A stretch of DNA of 34,951 bases from an uncultured Rikenella sp. GTDB lineage: Bacteria; Bacteroidota; Bacteroidia; Bacteroidales; Rikenellaceae. The DNA lies in contig NZ_CAJTMN010000012.1 of assembly GCF_910577125.1 (NCBI RefSeq), positions 1 through 34,951 of the forward strand, written 5' to 3'. Below, piece after piece: positions 1 through 8,567 of the stretch. A program made the translations under genes and the position numbers. Below the pieces are notes generated by a model. That model had not been told where the DNA came from. It searched no databases and saw only the letters and a list, made by a program, of their open reading frames with translations. How positions within the stretch are numbered: position 1 is the stretch's first letter; every line of letters starts with the position of its first letter.

Positions 1-3000
1 GCCGCGGCGGTATCGGATGTCGTCGGCTACAGTTTCCCCTGCCGGTAGAGCTCCCGACTCAGTTCGATCAGCTCTTGCGGCGTCTTGTTCGGATACTGCT
101 CGCGAATGTTCCGGGTCGCCTGTTTCCACGCCTCGTCCCGTTCCATCCCCAGTTCCTGAAGACGTTTCATTTCCTTGTGGACGACCATTGGAACCGTATA
201 CTGGGGCGTGAAGAAACTCCCGTCCTCGGTGGTCAGAAAGCGGTGTAGTGTCGTGTAGCCCCGCTCTTCGGGGGTCGGATGCGGCGAGGGTAAGGTTTGG
301 TTTTCCATCGTGTTTTCGGTTAGCGGATTCAATAATTCGTTTGATCGTCGCGTCGGTAACCGGCTGTGACAAATCTACGGAAAATACCGGCTCCGTGGTG
401 TTGTTATACAGAGCTGGCGAGAAAAAGCGTTCGGTCGAATAGGCAATGTATTCCCGTCCCAGCTGCATGGCGGTTATTTCGCCGGCTAAATAAGCATCGA
501 CGACCTCGTCCAATTCGGGAATGTTCTGCGCCCGCATGTGGTCGGTACCGATCTCGTCCGCCGTTTGGCGGTACAGTGCCTGCAACTCGGCGTCGGTCAG
601 CCCGCTCCGTTCGACAGCCTGATGGCCGCCGACTTCGTGGTGGTAGACGCGTTCGACTTCGCCGAGATCGACGATTTCCGAAGCGTTGATATAAACTTCA
701 CCGAAGAGGTAAAATCCTTTGGGCGGTGCGTATTCGTGATTCGGGTCGCTGGCTTCGATGGCTCGTCGCACCTTTTCCGGCAGTTCGTCGAGCGTGGAGA
801 AGACGACAGCCTGTATGCCGGAAGCCCGATCCAGTTCCCGAACGATTTCTTCGACCTGCGCGCGGTGTTCTTGTGAGAAATTCGACGCCGGTTCCGTATT
901 CCCGATTTCCGATCTGAGAAACGGGATGTCGGTTGATTGCTCGACACCTTTTGCGGCTCCTTTACGCTGAGCGTGCGTATCGACGAACCGTTTGAACTCC
1001 AACGCATCGTTGATGTCGCGGAATTGCGCGCCTCCTTCGTCGTCTATCCAGCTGCGCACCTCCGGCCGGTCGGCTTTATACGCGTCGTACATCGCTTCCA
1101 GCTCGTCCCAGTTTTCGGCGCGCCACGAGAACTCGTCCAGCCCGAAAGAGACCGGTTCCGTGTTGATGTTCGCCTCTATGTCATATATGCCGTACACCCC
1201 GCTCGGTTGCCCGTCGATGTCGTAACGTTGTATGAAATTGTTGTTCGCCTTCGGATCTGATTGTTCCCTGACCGTGATTGTCCCCGGGGCCCGCCTGTGC
1301 ATCTCTTCCGTAATCAGGTCTCCCATTACGGGATCTAACGTCACGGAGGGTACATCCTGCGTTTCTGCAGTCTGCTCCGCCGTTTCGGTTTCCCGGGTCG
1401 GAGCGAGCGCGTCGCAGACCGCTTCCCATTTGGCTACTTCGTTTTGAGCTTTGAGCCGAGCGCGCCGCCGGTCGATCGCTTTGCGGATGTTGTCTGCCTG
1501 CTCCAATGCTTCGCGGGCTTCGTCGAGGCTCTCCCGGGCGACCTCTGCCGCCTCCTCTCCGAACTCCTCGTTCAACGCCGATGCGACGGTGGCCGGATCT
1601 TCGATTTGGTCGTAATCCGGCGTTCCGTCCTTTTTTCGGGGAATATTTTGTTCCGCCTCTTGCACGTTCGGCCCGAAAATTGTAGTTTTGTCTTGAGAGG
1701 TTTCCTCTTGTAGAGAAATACTTCTTTTTGAGACGCCATCACTTTGCAGAGGAGCTGTGTCGTTCTGCAAGTCTCTGAGATTTTCGCCAACGTCTGTCGT
1801 CCTGTCGAGAGGTGTTGGCGTCTCTTTTTCAAATGCAGTCAATAACCACGTTTTCTTTTCTCCGTTCCAATCCAGTCGAATGGATGCTGTATGTGATCGG
1901 GATTCCAGTTGGAGACGGTTTCCGGAAGCTTTTGTTATGTCCATGCCCGAAATGATCTCCTGCAGATTCGTTAACACCTCCGGGTGGTATTTGGCAATTT
2001 TGGACAATCCGTAACCGTCGCTATGTGCGGTTCCTTCTTTTCCCCATACCAGATCGATGTCGCCCACCTGCGGATGATGCAACGCCCCTACGGCTTCGCC
2101 TTCTTTACGGTGAAGGAGGAAGTCGATCGCTTCCTGTGCTTTTCCCCGAAACTGAAGATAGATGTTGCCGAATAGCCCTTTTCCCACCGGCTGAATGTCG
2201 GCATAGGGATCGGGTTGACTGATTGTTTGATCCGAACCTTGTATCGGATTTTCTTCCTGCGGGACCGTCTCCGCAGTAGCTTCAATCGGTTGTTCCTCCG
2301 CCTGCGCCTCCTGCACCGGGCTCTGTTCCGGAACGGCTGGCGTTGCCTCTTGTGCGTTTCCCCGCGTCTGTTCCTGTTGTTTCGGCGCGACAATGCTCCT
2401 CACGTCCAGCAAATAGTGCGCCTCCTCTCCGTTCTCGTTCGTGAGGAGCTGGCCCGTGGACGGGTCGACCGGCACGGCGTCGATCTCCACGAAACCGTTC
2501 CGGTTGGTATAGACCTGATTGATATAAGCCTGCGATCCGTCCGCCAGCGTCACCGTCTGCCCGGCCAGCGTATTCAGGTCGATCCCCTTGTACTCCGCCA
2601 TCCGCGGCATCGGGTCTTCTCCCTCCGCATTGGCTTTCTCGATGATCTCCTGCATGTCCGCCTCCTCCGCCTCGGCTTGGGAGATGGTTTCCAACTGCTG
2701 GCGGAACCCGGTCTCGTATTGTTCGGGCGTCGTGGTTTCGCCCCGCTTCAGCTCTTCGACGCTCCGTTGCGAGGTCTGGCCGGTCGCCGGGTCGATCACG
2801 AATACCGTGCCGTCCGTTACCGCAGGATTTCTTTTGTTTCCCCGTGCAGATTTCGTACCTTTGTTGAAAAGAGTAGCCCCGTCAGGTATAGACTGCCGGT
2901 CTCCTTGTGCCGAAGTGACGGATTCGGATGGCAAGGTCGCCTTTTTAATGTAGGTCGGCACTCCCTCTTTCATCAACCGCTCGATTCTCTCCGGGCTTTT

Positions 3001-5805
3001 TTCCTGATTGGAGATAACGACTTCCTGTCCGTCGCGACTGACCGTTACCGAGGTGAAATGGTAGATTCGTTCTCCGTTTTCGCCGGAGAACGTTTTCACG
3101 AATACGTATGACGAAGGCCTTTCGGTTTGTTGTCCGGGTGCGGCCTTGCTGGCATCTTCGACGATGATGTCCGGATCGGTCAGGGTCGGTTTGACCATGC
3201 CGAGTTTTCCGTTTCGTCCCTGTCGGCTCAATTTCGCAAACTGGTGTTCACCCATTTTGACGGTGCCGATAGGCGTTTCCACAGTTCCCTCTGGACCAAA
3301 CTCCCGATCCCAGTTTTCAATAGTCAGTTCCAGTTCCGGAGCGGGTTGTGCGCCGTGCTGCATCCGTTCGACGAATGCTCCCGCCTCCTCGGCTGTCATC
3401 GGTCGTCCGGTTGGAGGTACATCCTTTTGTTCAGTCGTCGGTCCGGCAGTCGTTTTCTCGTCCGTTTCCAGCGTTCCGCTCGCCAGATAGAAGCTGTTCC
3501 CCTCGCTGTCCGTGACCGTTTCGATGTTCCCCGTGTCCCGGTTCTTGTGCTGCTCGAACCGTCGTTGTGCTTCGGCCGTCGCGGCCTGTTTCCGCATCGC
3601 CTCCTGCATATCCTGTGTGACGCGTCCCTCCACCCGGTGAGCCACATAGTCCATTGCTGCCGCCCGATCCTGCATCGAAACTGTACTCCAGTCTATTTGA
3701 CCGAGTTTTTGGGCCTGTTCCTGCCGCGTTCCTGAGGCCATGATCTGTTGCAGCGACTCGCGCAGGGTCGGGTCGCTGATCTGCGAGCGCAGTTTTGCTC
3801 CGGTTCGGGCATGGCGGGCATGGTCGAAAGCCACGATCGGCGTGCGGACGGCCCCCATCGCCGTACTCATGGCCACCACTCCCAGAATGGTATCGAATTG
3901 CGCCTCAGGCGAGAAGTTCGCTTTCAGCCGTTCCGTCTCCCCGGTCAGGATCGGTTCGAGGGCATTCGAGAACTCCTCCTCCAGACCCTCCATCGTGCCG
4001 CCGTTCCATTTGAACACATCTCCCACATAATTGTCGAATCGTCGTCCGCCGGGCGTTTGGGTGAACTTGCGGATCGGCTCCAACACCTCTCCCACCTTCG
4101 TTTTTTGCATCCACCGGGGGAAGATTCGCCCCGCTCCGGCAAATGTTCCCCAGAATTCCGACCCCAGCTCGACCCCTGCGCCGACGTACGATTTCCAACC
4201 GCGTTCCCATTCCGAAGTGGGGCGGGCCAGCCGGGCCGTGTAGTTCCCCTCGGCGTCGAGTCCCACATCGTACTGGTCGTTCTCCCGTTGCGTATAGTTT
4301 CGGTAGGTGGTCTGCGAGAAGGGAGCCATGGCAGCTCCTCCGACCAGCGAGCTCGCGATATTGGCCCCTTGTTTGGCCACGTAGCGTCCTGCGCCGCTCT
4401 TTAGTGCTGCCCCTGCAAGCCCTTTCGCACCGGATTTTCCTGCCATTTGAATCCCTTTCACGATCCCTTTGCGTGCCAGTCCGCGCACGGCTCCGGCTGC
4501 TGCACCGCCTAATCCGCCGCTCACGGCCATCTCGATCAAAAACGGCACGTTTTCGCCGATGAACTGGCCGAACTTTTCTGCCGTTGTCGCGCCTCCGAAC
4601 ATCTGGAGTCCCGCCTGCGCGTCGAGACTCACTAAATAGGCTCCGGCCATGGCCTTTTCGCCGTCGGTCAGCTCCTCTCCCCGGGCCGCTTTCGCGTTAA
4701 TCGAATTCAGCCGACTCAGGTGTACGGTCTCGGCCCATCCAAACGAAACAGCATCTTCCACGTTTCGGGGAGCAATGCCGTGCAGAAACTGATCGAACCG
4801 CGACTTCCCTGATTTGTCTTTGGTGAATAGTGCGTTGGCCAGACCGGGCAGGGTGGTGTATCGATATGCTTTTTCCATGAATCCCATTTCCTTCGAAGGT
4901 TGGGCATAGATCGCATTCTCTAATTCGGAATAGGTATTCTGGTAATATCGGGCGTGATCGAGAAAATAGCGTGCCGCATCGAAGTCCGATTGTTCTTGCG
5001 GCTTGTAGTGATGTCCGGTTTCAGCTATAACGCGTCCTGCATAGGCAGTTTCGGGGAAACCGCTCATCAATCTGTTTTGATCGGTCCATGCGTTTCCCCG
5101 AGCCGTGGCGGACCGGGCATTCTCAGTGCTTTGAGCTCTCCATCCCGGTTCGCGTTTTTTGTATTCCGTCTGCCACTCTTTGATGGCCTCATCTACGATT
5201 TTGGTAGAGCCGTGAATGCTCTCCCGGACCGCTTTGTATTCCGGCGTATCCCAGTCGGCTTTCAATTTTTCGCGTGCCTTTTCACGGACGCTTTCGCTGT
5301 TTCTCTTGTCGAGGAATGTTTCGACCCGATGTCGGAAAATATCCTCAGGCGTCATTTCCCGTAAGGTCTCCCGTGCGACTTCCTGAAGGCTTTGCATGGG
5401 ATGGAAGATTCCCGGTTTGCTGCCGCTCGGATGCACACCCTGTTTGATGGCCTCTTCTACTTGTGCCACGGCCTCGTCTGCATTCCATGCAGATTGGGAT
5501 CCGGTGTATGTATCATACGGTAGTGTCGGCAATTTCAATTCTGTCCGCGGGTTCGTTGCTTCCGTCTTTGGCAACAGTTCTTTCCACGACGGAGTCGGTT
5601 CCGGGGCTGGTTCCGGGGCGAGCTCGACCGGCGCGGGGGCCGGCATTACATTCCCGAAGTCGGTCTGTACCGTCGGCGTGCCGGTGGGGGCTTGCGCTGA
5701 GGCGTCGAACGACCGGAGCCCGGGGGCTGAGGCCTGTTTTGGGGATTCCTGTGCCTGTTTTGGGGCAATCAATGCCGCTATCGCTTCTCGTTGTTGCAGA
5801 CTCAT
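1..5805 (-). CDS. Giant phage/conjugative-element polyvalent protein (two PBECR-type nuclease domains plus metallopeptidase), 3' end outside window
   Basis: This frame is open from ATG 5805 to the left edge, at least 1935 codons, with no stop seen. The N-terminus is Pro/Ala-rich. Residues about 415-500 and 630-670 hold Gly/Ala-rich hydrophobic segments, as in virion-associated giant proteins. Residues about 826-952 match a phage barnase/EndoU/colicin-like nuclease domain (PBECR type) with landmarks PIGTVKMGEHQ, RPSSYVFVKTF and HFTSVTV. Residues about 1208-1325 match a second such domain with FRGKAQEAIDFLL, VGDIDLVWGKEG, GYGLSKIAKYHPEV and WLLTAFEK. A charged coiled-coil stretch lies near 1410-1460. 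Residues 1723-1728 are HEVGGH, the HExxxH zincin motif of polyvalent proteins. Such proteins are thought to be delivered with element DNA as anti-host effectors; their role here is inferred. The gene lies 7 bases after the coiled-coil gene. Codon use in the last 100 codons is poor and another frame overlaps there, so the true end may lie near 300. Confidence 0.8.
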   Translation of the reverse strand, partial: MSLQQREAIAALIAPKQAQESPKQASAPGLRSFDASAQAPTGTPTVQTDFGNVMPAPAPVELAPEPAPEPTPSWKELLPKTEATNPRTELKLPTLPYDTYTGSQSAWNADEAVAQVEEAIKQGVHPSGSKPGIFHPMQSLQEVARETLREMTPEDIFRHRVETFLDKRNSESVREKAREKLKADWDTPEYKAVRESIHGSTKIVDEAIKEWQTEYKKREPGWRAQSTENARSATARGNAWTDQNRLMSGFPETAYAGRVIAETGHHYKPQEQSDFDAARYFLDHARYYQNTYSELENAIYAQPSKEMGFMEKAYRYTTLPGLANALFTKDKSGKSRFDQFLHGIAPRNVEDAVSFGWAETVHLSRLNSINAKAARGEELTDGEKAMAGAYLVSLDAQAGLQMFGGATTAEKFGQFIGENVPFLIEMAVSGGLGGAAAGAVRGLARKGIVKGIQMAGKSGAKGLAGAALKSGAGRYVAKQGANIASSLVGGAAMAPFSQTTYRNYTQRENDQYDVGLDAEGNYTARLARPTSEWERGWKSYVGAGVELGSEFWGTFAGAGRIFPRWMQKTKVGEVLEPIRKFTQTPGGRRFDNYVGDVFKWNGGTMEGLEEEFSNALEPILTGETERLKANFSPEAQFDTILGVVAMSTAMGAVRTPIVAFDHARHARTGAKLRSQISDPTLRESLQQIMASGTRQEQAQKLGQIDWSTVSMQDRAAAMDYVAHRVEGRVTQDMQEAMRKQAATAEAQRRFEQHKNRDTGNIETVTDSEGNSFYLASGTLETDEKTTAGPTTEQKDVPPTGRPMTAEEAGAFVERMQHGAQPAPELELTIENWDREFGPEGTVETPIGTVKMGEHQFAKLSRQGRNGKLGMVKPTLTDPDIIVEDASKAAPGQQTERPSSYVFVKTFSGENGERIYHFTSVTVSRDGQEVVISNQEKSPERIERLMKEGVPTYIKKATLPSESVTSAQGDRQSIPDGATLFNKGTKSARGNKRNPAVTDGTVFVIDPATGQTSQRSVEELKRGETTTPEQYETGFRQQLETISQAEAEEADMQEIIEKANAEGEDPMPRMAEYKGIDLNTLAGQTVTLADGSQAYINQVYTNRNGFVEIDAVPVDPSTGQLLTNENGEEAHYLLDVRSIVAPKQQEQTRGNAQEATPAVPEQSPVQEAQAEEQPIEATAETVPQEENPIQGSDQTISQPDPYADIQPVGKGLFGNIYLQFRGKAQEAIDFLLHRKEGEAVGALHHPQVGDIDLVWGKEGTAHSDGYGLSKIAKYHPEVLTNLQEIISGMDITKASGNRLQLESRSHTASIRLDWNGEKKTWLLTAFEKETPTPLDRTTDVGENLRDLQNDTAPLQSDGVSKRSISLQEETSQDKTTIFGPNVQEAEQNIPRKKDGTPDYDQIEDPATVASALNEEFGEEAAEVARESLDEAREALEQADNIRKAIDRRRARLKAQNEVAKWEAVCDALAPTRETETAEQTAETQDVPSVTLDPVMGDLITEEMHRRAPGTITVREQSDPKANNNFIQRYDIDGQPSGVYGIYDIEANINTEPVSFGLDEFSWRAENWDELEAMYDAYKADRPEVRSWIDDEGGAQFRDINDALEFKRFVDTHAQRKGAAKGVEQSTDIPFLRSEIGNTEPASNFSQEHRAQVEEIVRELDRASGIQAVVFSTLDELPEKVRRAIEASDPNHEYAPPKGFYLFGEVYINASEIVDLGEVERVYHHEVGGHQAVERSGLTDAELQALYRQTADEIGTDHMRAQNIPELDEVVDAYLAGEITAMQLGREYIAYSTERFFSPALYNNTTEPVFSVDLSQPVTDATIKRIIESANRKHDGKPNLTLAASDPRRAGLHDTTPLSDHRGREFLHAPVYGSNGRPQGNETSSGTGDGTGRGVETGDPEHSRAVSEQDAARADRTESGALPAGETVADDIRYRRG
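27..308 (-). CDS. Small hypothetical protein overlapping the end of the giant frame
   Basis: This is a 93-residue protein starting MENQTLPSPHPTPEERGYTT and ending ELYRQGKL. I do not recognise the family. The first in-frame ATG is at 308; an upstream TTG at 332 gives 8 more residues but is less likely. Codon choice is typical of the neighbouring genes, with frequent G or C in third position and codons such as CTG, CGG, GAG and ACG. The residue mix is that of a soluble helical protein: Glu/Arg-rich, with KEMKRLQELGMERDEAWKQA predicted as a helix. In this same stretch the giant frame uses many CGA, GGA, ACT and AGA codons, which suggests that this frame is the coding one. It would be the next gene of the mobile-element operon, partly overlapping the gene before it. 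Confidence 0.6.
   Translation of the reverse strand: MENQTLPSPHPTPEERGYTTLHRFLTTEDGSFFTPQYTVPMVVHKEMKRLQELGMERDEAWKQATRNIREQYPNKTPQELIELSRELYRQGKL
2481..2607 (-). repeat. Segment of the giant gene duplicated at 6931-7055 (copy A)
   Basis: This part of the giant gene encodes AEYKGIDLNTLAGQTV followed by LADGSQAYINQVYTNRNG. It aligns along its whole length with 6931-7055, roughly 85 percent identical by eye, with one two-base gap. It lies in the linker between the two nuclease domains. Confidence 0.85.
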
Positions 5806-5812
5806 GGTGTGT

Positions 5813-6940
5813 TTATTCTGTTACCTGCCATCCGGCCGCTTGCAGTACGTCTGTGATCTCTTTGTCCGGAACATTTTGCATACCGTCGAACAGTTTCCGG
5901 GCTTCGTCTACGGTGATCGTATTGTCGGGCATTTGTCCCGTGAGGGTATAATATTCTCTCATACCCTGAAGCCAGTTTTCGTATTGGGGGCGAATGGACT
6001 GAGCATACATCGACCGGGGTTTGTCCGGCATGTAAAAAGGTGTGCTGTTCTCCGTTTCGTAAACTTCTCCGTTCTCCATCTCGTTGAAGAGACGGGTGAT
6101 GACTCCAAGTTGGTTTGCAGTGAGTTTTTCTCCGTTTGTTGCCGCTTTTTGAAGTTCTTTGAGTTCTTCGTCCGTAATGCGGCTGTTCAGCGGCAGCGGA
6201 CTTTTGCCAGCAATCCACTCGCCGTACGGCCCCTTTTTTGCCGATTCTCGTTGGTCGAGGATTCGGGCGATGTAACCGCCCAGTCGTGCCCACTTTTCTT
6301 TGTCGAGTAATTCCGCTTTTCCCGTCTTGTAATTGAGTACGGAAACCTCCGGGTGCTCTTTGGCTAACCTCGCCCACTGCACAGCCCGATTTTTGTCCGC
6401 GGTCTTTTCTTCCGACTTCATCTTGTCGTACTTGTACTGCAGATCCGTGCGATACTGAGAGGATTTGACCCCCAACTCGGCCGCCTTTTCTTCCAACTGC
6501 CGATTGTGCTCCAGCTCGTCTTTGTACATATCGATATACCCCTTGCGACGGGCCGAAAGCGCATCCACTTCCTCTTTGGCCGCCTGAAGGTTTGTCTGAT
6601 CCTTTCGCATGGCTGCCAGCAGCTCGTTCTGATTGTATCGTTGCTCTTCGTTTCGATAGATGTTGTCCAACTGTTGCAGTCTGTGTTGGATATCCTCGAT
6701 CGGTTTGTTGTCCACCGGTGTCGGTCGTAATCCTGCACTTGCCGCGATCCCCTTGCCGATCACCGAGAAGAGATTGTTGAATGCATGTAGTGTGGCCAGC
6801 GTCTTCAGTCGCTTCTCTTCATCCACATTTCTGCGAGGTTTTTGTTTTTCCAACACAATATCCGCCAGTGGATTACGTCCCGTTCGCTTGTATTCTTCGA
6901 TACTTTGGGGGAGCAATCGGTCGATCTCTTCGATCTCCAC
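5813..6940 (-). CDS. Coiled-coil mobile-element protein with a rearranged N-terminus
   Basis: This is a 375-residue protein of unknown family. Residues about 47-69 form a mildly hydrophobic Gly/Ala-containing segment (FNNLFSVIGKGIAASAG). Residues about 80-190 are a long Glu/Lys/Gln-rich coiled coil (IEDIQHRLQQLDNIYRNEEQ onward). The C-terminal half is soluble, with PYGEWIAGKSPLPLNSRI and TVDEARKLFDGMQNVPD. No enzyme motif is visible. The gene ends 7 bases before the ATG of the giant polyvalent protein, so the two are probably one operon, and a virion-assembly or co-delivery role is possible. The GTG start lies inside a 125-base copy of part of the giant gene (6931-7055), so the native 5' end seems to have been replaced and the true start is uncertain. 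Confidence 0.65.
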   Translation of the reverse strand: MEIEEIDRLLPQSIEEYKRTGRNPLADIVLEKQKPRRNVDEEKRLKTLATLHAFNNLFSVIGKGIAASAGLRPTPVDNKPIEDIQHRLQQLDNIYRNEEQRYNQNELLAAMRKDQTNLQAAKEEVDALSARRKGYIDMYKDELEHNRQLEEKAAELGVKSSQYRTDLQYKYDKMKSEEKTADKNRAVQWARLAKEHPEVSVLNYKTGKAELLDKEKWARLGGYIARILDQRESAKKGPYGEWIAGKSPLPLNSRITDEELKELQKAATNGEKLTANQLGVITRLFNEMENGEVYETENSTPFYMPDKPRSMYAQSIRPQYENWLQGMREYYTLTGQMPDNTITVDEARKLFDGMQNVPDKEITDVLQAAGWQVTE

Positions 6941-7055
6941 AACCGTTCCTGTTGGTGTAGACCTGATTGATATAAGCCTGTGATCCGTCCGCCAGCATCA
7001 CCGCCTGCCCGGCTAGCGTATTCATGTTGATTCCTTTGTACTCTGCCACGCGCGG
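6931..7055 (-). pseudogene. Fragment of a second giant polyvalent gene (copy B)
   Basis: Read on the minus strand, this stretch encodes PRVAEYKGINMNTLAGQAVM then LADGSQAYINQVYTNRNG, matching residues about 1067-1108 of the giant protein. A TAG lies just upstream in the same frame, and the match ends at a two-base deletion beside the GTG at 6940. It is therefore a broken fragment of a related gene. It marks the boundary between mobile-element DNA and the host gene beginning at 7125. Confidence 0.75.
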
Positions 7056-7067
7056 CGTAGGTTGGAG

Positions 7068-7099
7068 TTGCTATAATCCGATGGTTTTTGCTATCTTGC
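7068..7099 (+). promoter_or_regulatory. Probable promoter of the DUF418 gene
   Basis: TTGC at 7068-7071 is followed after exactly 20 bases by TATCTTGC at 7092-7099, close to the Bacteroidota -33 TTTG / -7 TANNTTTG pattern. Transcription would start near 7105, some 20 bases before the ATG. Confidence 0.45.
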
Positions 7100-7124
7100 C
7101 TCCTGAAACCCCAATCGATTTTCC

Positions 7125-8291
7125 ATGCAAACCACCCTTTCGACCAAGACATCACGTATTGAAGCGGTCGATGCCTTGCGCGGTTTTGCCGTGATAGCCA
7201 TCCTGCTGGTCCACAGCGTCGAACATTTTATTTTTCCGGTCTATCCCGCCGAACAGCCCGAATGGCTCGATGTCCTGAATCAGGGGATAGTCAGCATCGT
7301 CTTTTCGCTCTTTGCCGGAAAAGCCTATGCAATTTTCGCTCTGCTATTTGGTTTCACTTTTTATATCCAATACACCAACCAAGAGTTGAAAGGCCATGAT
7401 TTTGGACTGCGTTTCCTGTGGAGACTGTTGCTTTTGTTGGGCTTTGCCACCCTGAACGCAGCTTTTTTTCCGGCAGGAGACGTACTCTTGCTGTTCGCTG
7501 TGGTGGGAATTGTGCTGGTTATTGTCCGCAAATGGAGCGACAAAGCGGTGTTGATATTGACCATTATCTTGTTGCTGCAACCGGTCGAGTGGTTTTACTA
7601 TTTTCGCAGCCTGTTTGACTCATCCTACACATTACCCGACTTGGGTGTCGGGCCGATGTATGAAACGGTAGCGGAATATACCAAAGCCGGAGATTTCTGG
7701 ACTTTCATCCGGGGCAATGTGACGCTGGGACAAAAAGCCAGCCTGCTGTGGGCTGTCGGATCCGGGCGTTTCTTGCAAACGGCAGGGTTGTTTCTGGCTG
7801 GACTGCTCTTGGGGCGGAAGCAGCTGTTCGCAGCCACGGAGCAGAGCGGGCGTTTCTGGGTGAATACGTTGATGGTCGGAGCAGTGGCGTTCGGAATACT
7901 TTACCCCCTTTATGTGCGGGTAGGTGATCAGGAAGGAGTCGCTGCGCAAACGGTAGGTGTTGTGCTGGATATGTGGCAAAAGTTGGCATTCACTGCGGTG
8001 CTGGTGGCCTCGTTCATGTTACTTTACCGTAAGGAATCTTTCCGGAGGCGGACGACGGCACTGCGGTTTTACGGACGAATGAGCCTGACGAACTACATTA
8101 CGCAGTCGATTGTCGGAGCGTTGATCTACTTTCCGTTCGGACTCTATTTGGCTCCCTATTGCGGTTATGCGGTGAGCCTGCTGATCGGATTCGGTATAGC
8201 GGTGTTACAGGTGCTGTTCTGTCGCTGGTGGCTTTCTCGACACAAACAAGGGCCGTTGGAAGCATTGTGGCACCGATTGACATGGCTATAG
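7125..8291 (+). CDS. DUF418 family inner-membrane protein
   Basis: This 388-residue multi-pass membrane protein starts MQTTLSTKTSRIEAVDALRG. The early segment with the motif EAVDALRGFAVIAILLVH is typical of the YeiB/DUF418 group, which is related to membrane acyltransferases. About ten hydrophobic segments follow, for example FAGKAYAIFALLFGFTFYI and LRFLWRLLLLLGFATLNAAF. The C-terminal DUF418 signature GRMSLTNYITQSIVGALIYF lies near residues 309-328. The substrate is unknown. The gene stands alone: mobile-element debris lies upstream, and a strong hairpin terminator follows 9 bases after the stop. It is the first clearly chromosomal gene in the window. Confidence 0.85.
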   Translation: MQTTLSTKTSRIEAVDALRGFAVIAILLVHSVEHFIFPVYPAEQPEWLDVLNQGIVSIVFSLFAGKAYAIFALLFGFTFYIQYTNQELKGHDFGLRFLWRLLLLLGFATLNAAFFPAGDVLLLFAVVGIVLVIVRKWSDKAVLILTIILLLQPVEWFYYFRSLFDSSYTLPDLGVGPMYETVAEYTKAGDFWTFIRGNVTLGQKASLLWAVGSGRFLQTAGLFLAGLLLGRKQLFAATEQSGRFWVNTLMVGAVAFGILYPLYVRVGDQEGVAAQTVGVVLDMWQKLAFTAVLVASFMLLYRKESFRRRTTALRFYGRMSLTNYITQSIVGALIYFPFGLYLAPYCGYAVSLLIGFGIAVLQVLFCRWWLSRHKQGPLEALWHRLTWL

Positions 8292-8299
8292 GGAAATAA

Positions 8300-8347
8300 A
8301 ATAAGCGAGCGGCATCATCCATATTGGAATGGTGCCGCTCGCTTATT
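8300..8347 (+). terminator. Hairpin terminator after the DUF418 gene
   Basis: A perfect 15-base-pair stem (8300-8314 with 8333-8347, AATAAGCGAGCGGCA) encloses an 18-base loop. There is no long T run, but the A/T ends of the stem are symmetrical, so it could act on either strand. Confidence 0.6.
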
Positions 8348-8567
8348 CAATCGCATCACCGTCTCGGACGGGTGAGTCAAAAAGTGGTCGGTTCTTATTT
8401 AGTGAGTCGTGTGTGGAGGCTGAGCTTCAAAGTTCGTTAGTGAACTAGTCCTGCCACGTTTGGGCTGGATATTTTGTCATAGAGCGTCACAGATAATGAC
8501 AACCATTAAGGGAAAGAAGCCCATTTTGAGCGTCTTATGTTGTATGCTAATGTTGGTAAACATCACT
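8348..8567. other. Intergenic stretch with no recognised feature
   Basis: About 220 bases lie between the DUF418 terminator and the 3' end of mnmE. I see no convincing gene, tRNA, repeat or strong hairpin. It includes the downstream flank of mnmE, yet no clear intrinsic terminator for that gene is visible. Confidence 0.4.

Noticed and set aside
1..30. Recoding of TAG so that the small frame continues past position 27
   Set aside because: TAG reassignment is known in some gut phages, but nothing else here needs it, and host genes nearby end with TAG normally.
8348..8567. tRNA, small gene or insertion-sequence remnant in the gap before mnmE
   Set aside because: No cloverleaf, terminal inverted repeats or plausible short coding frame could be supported.
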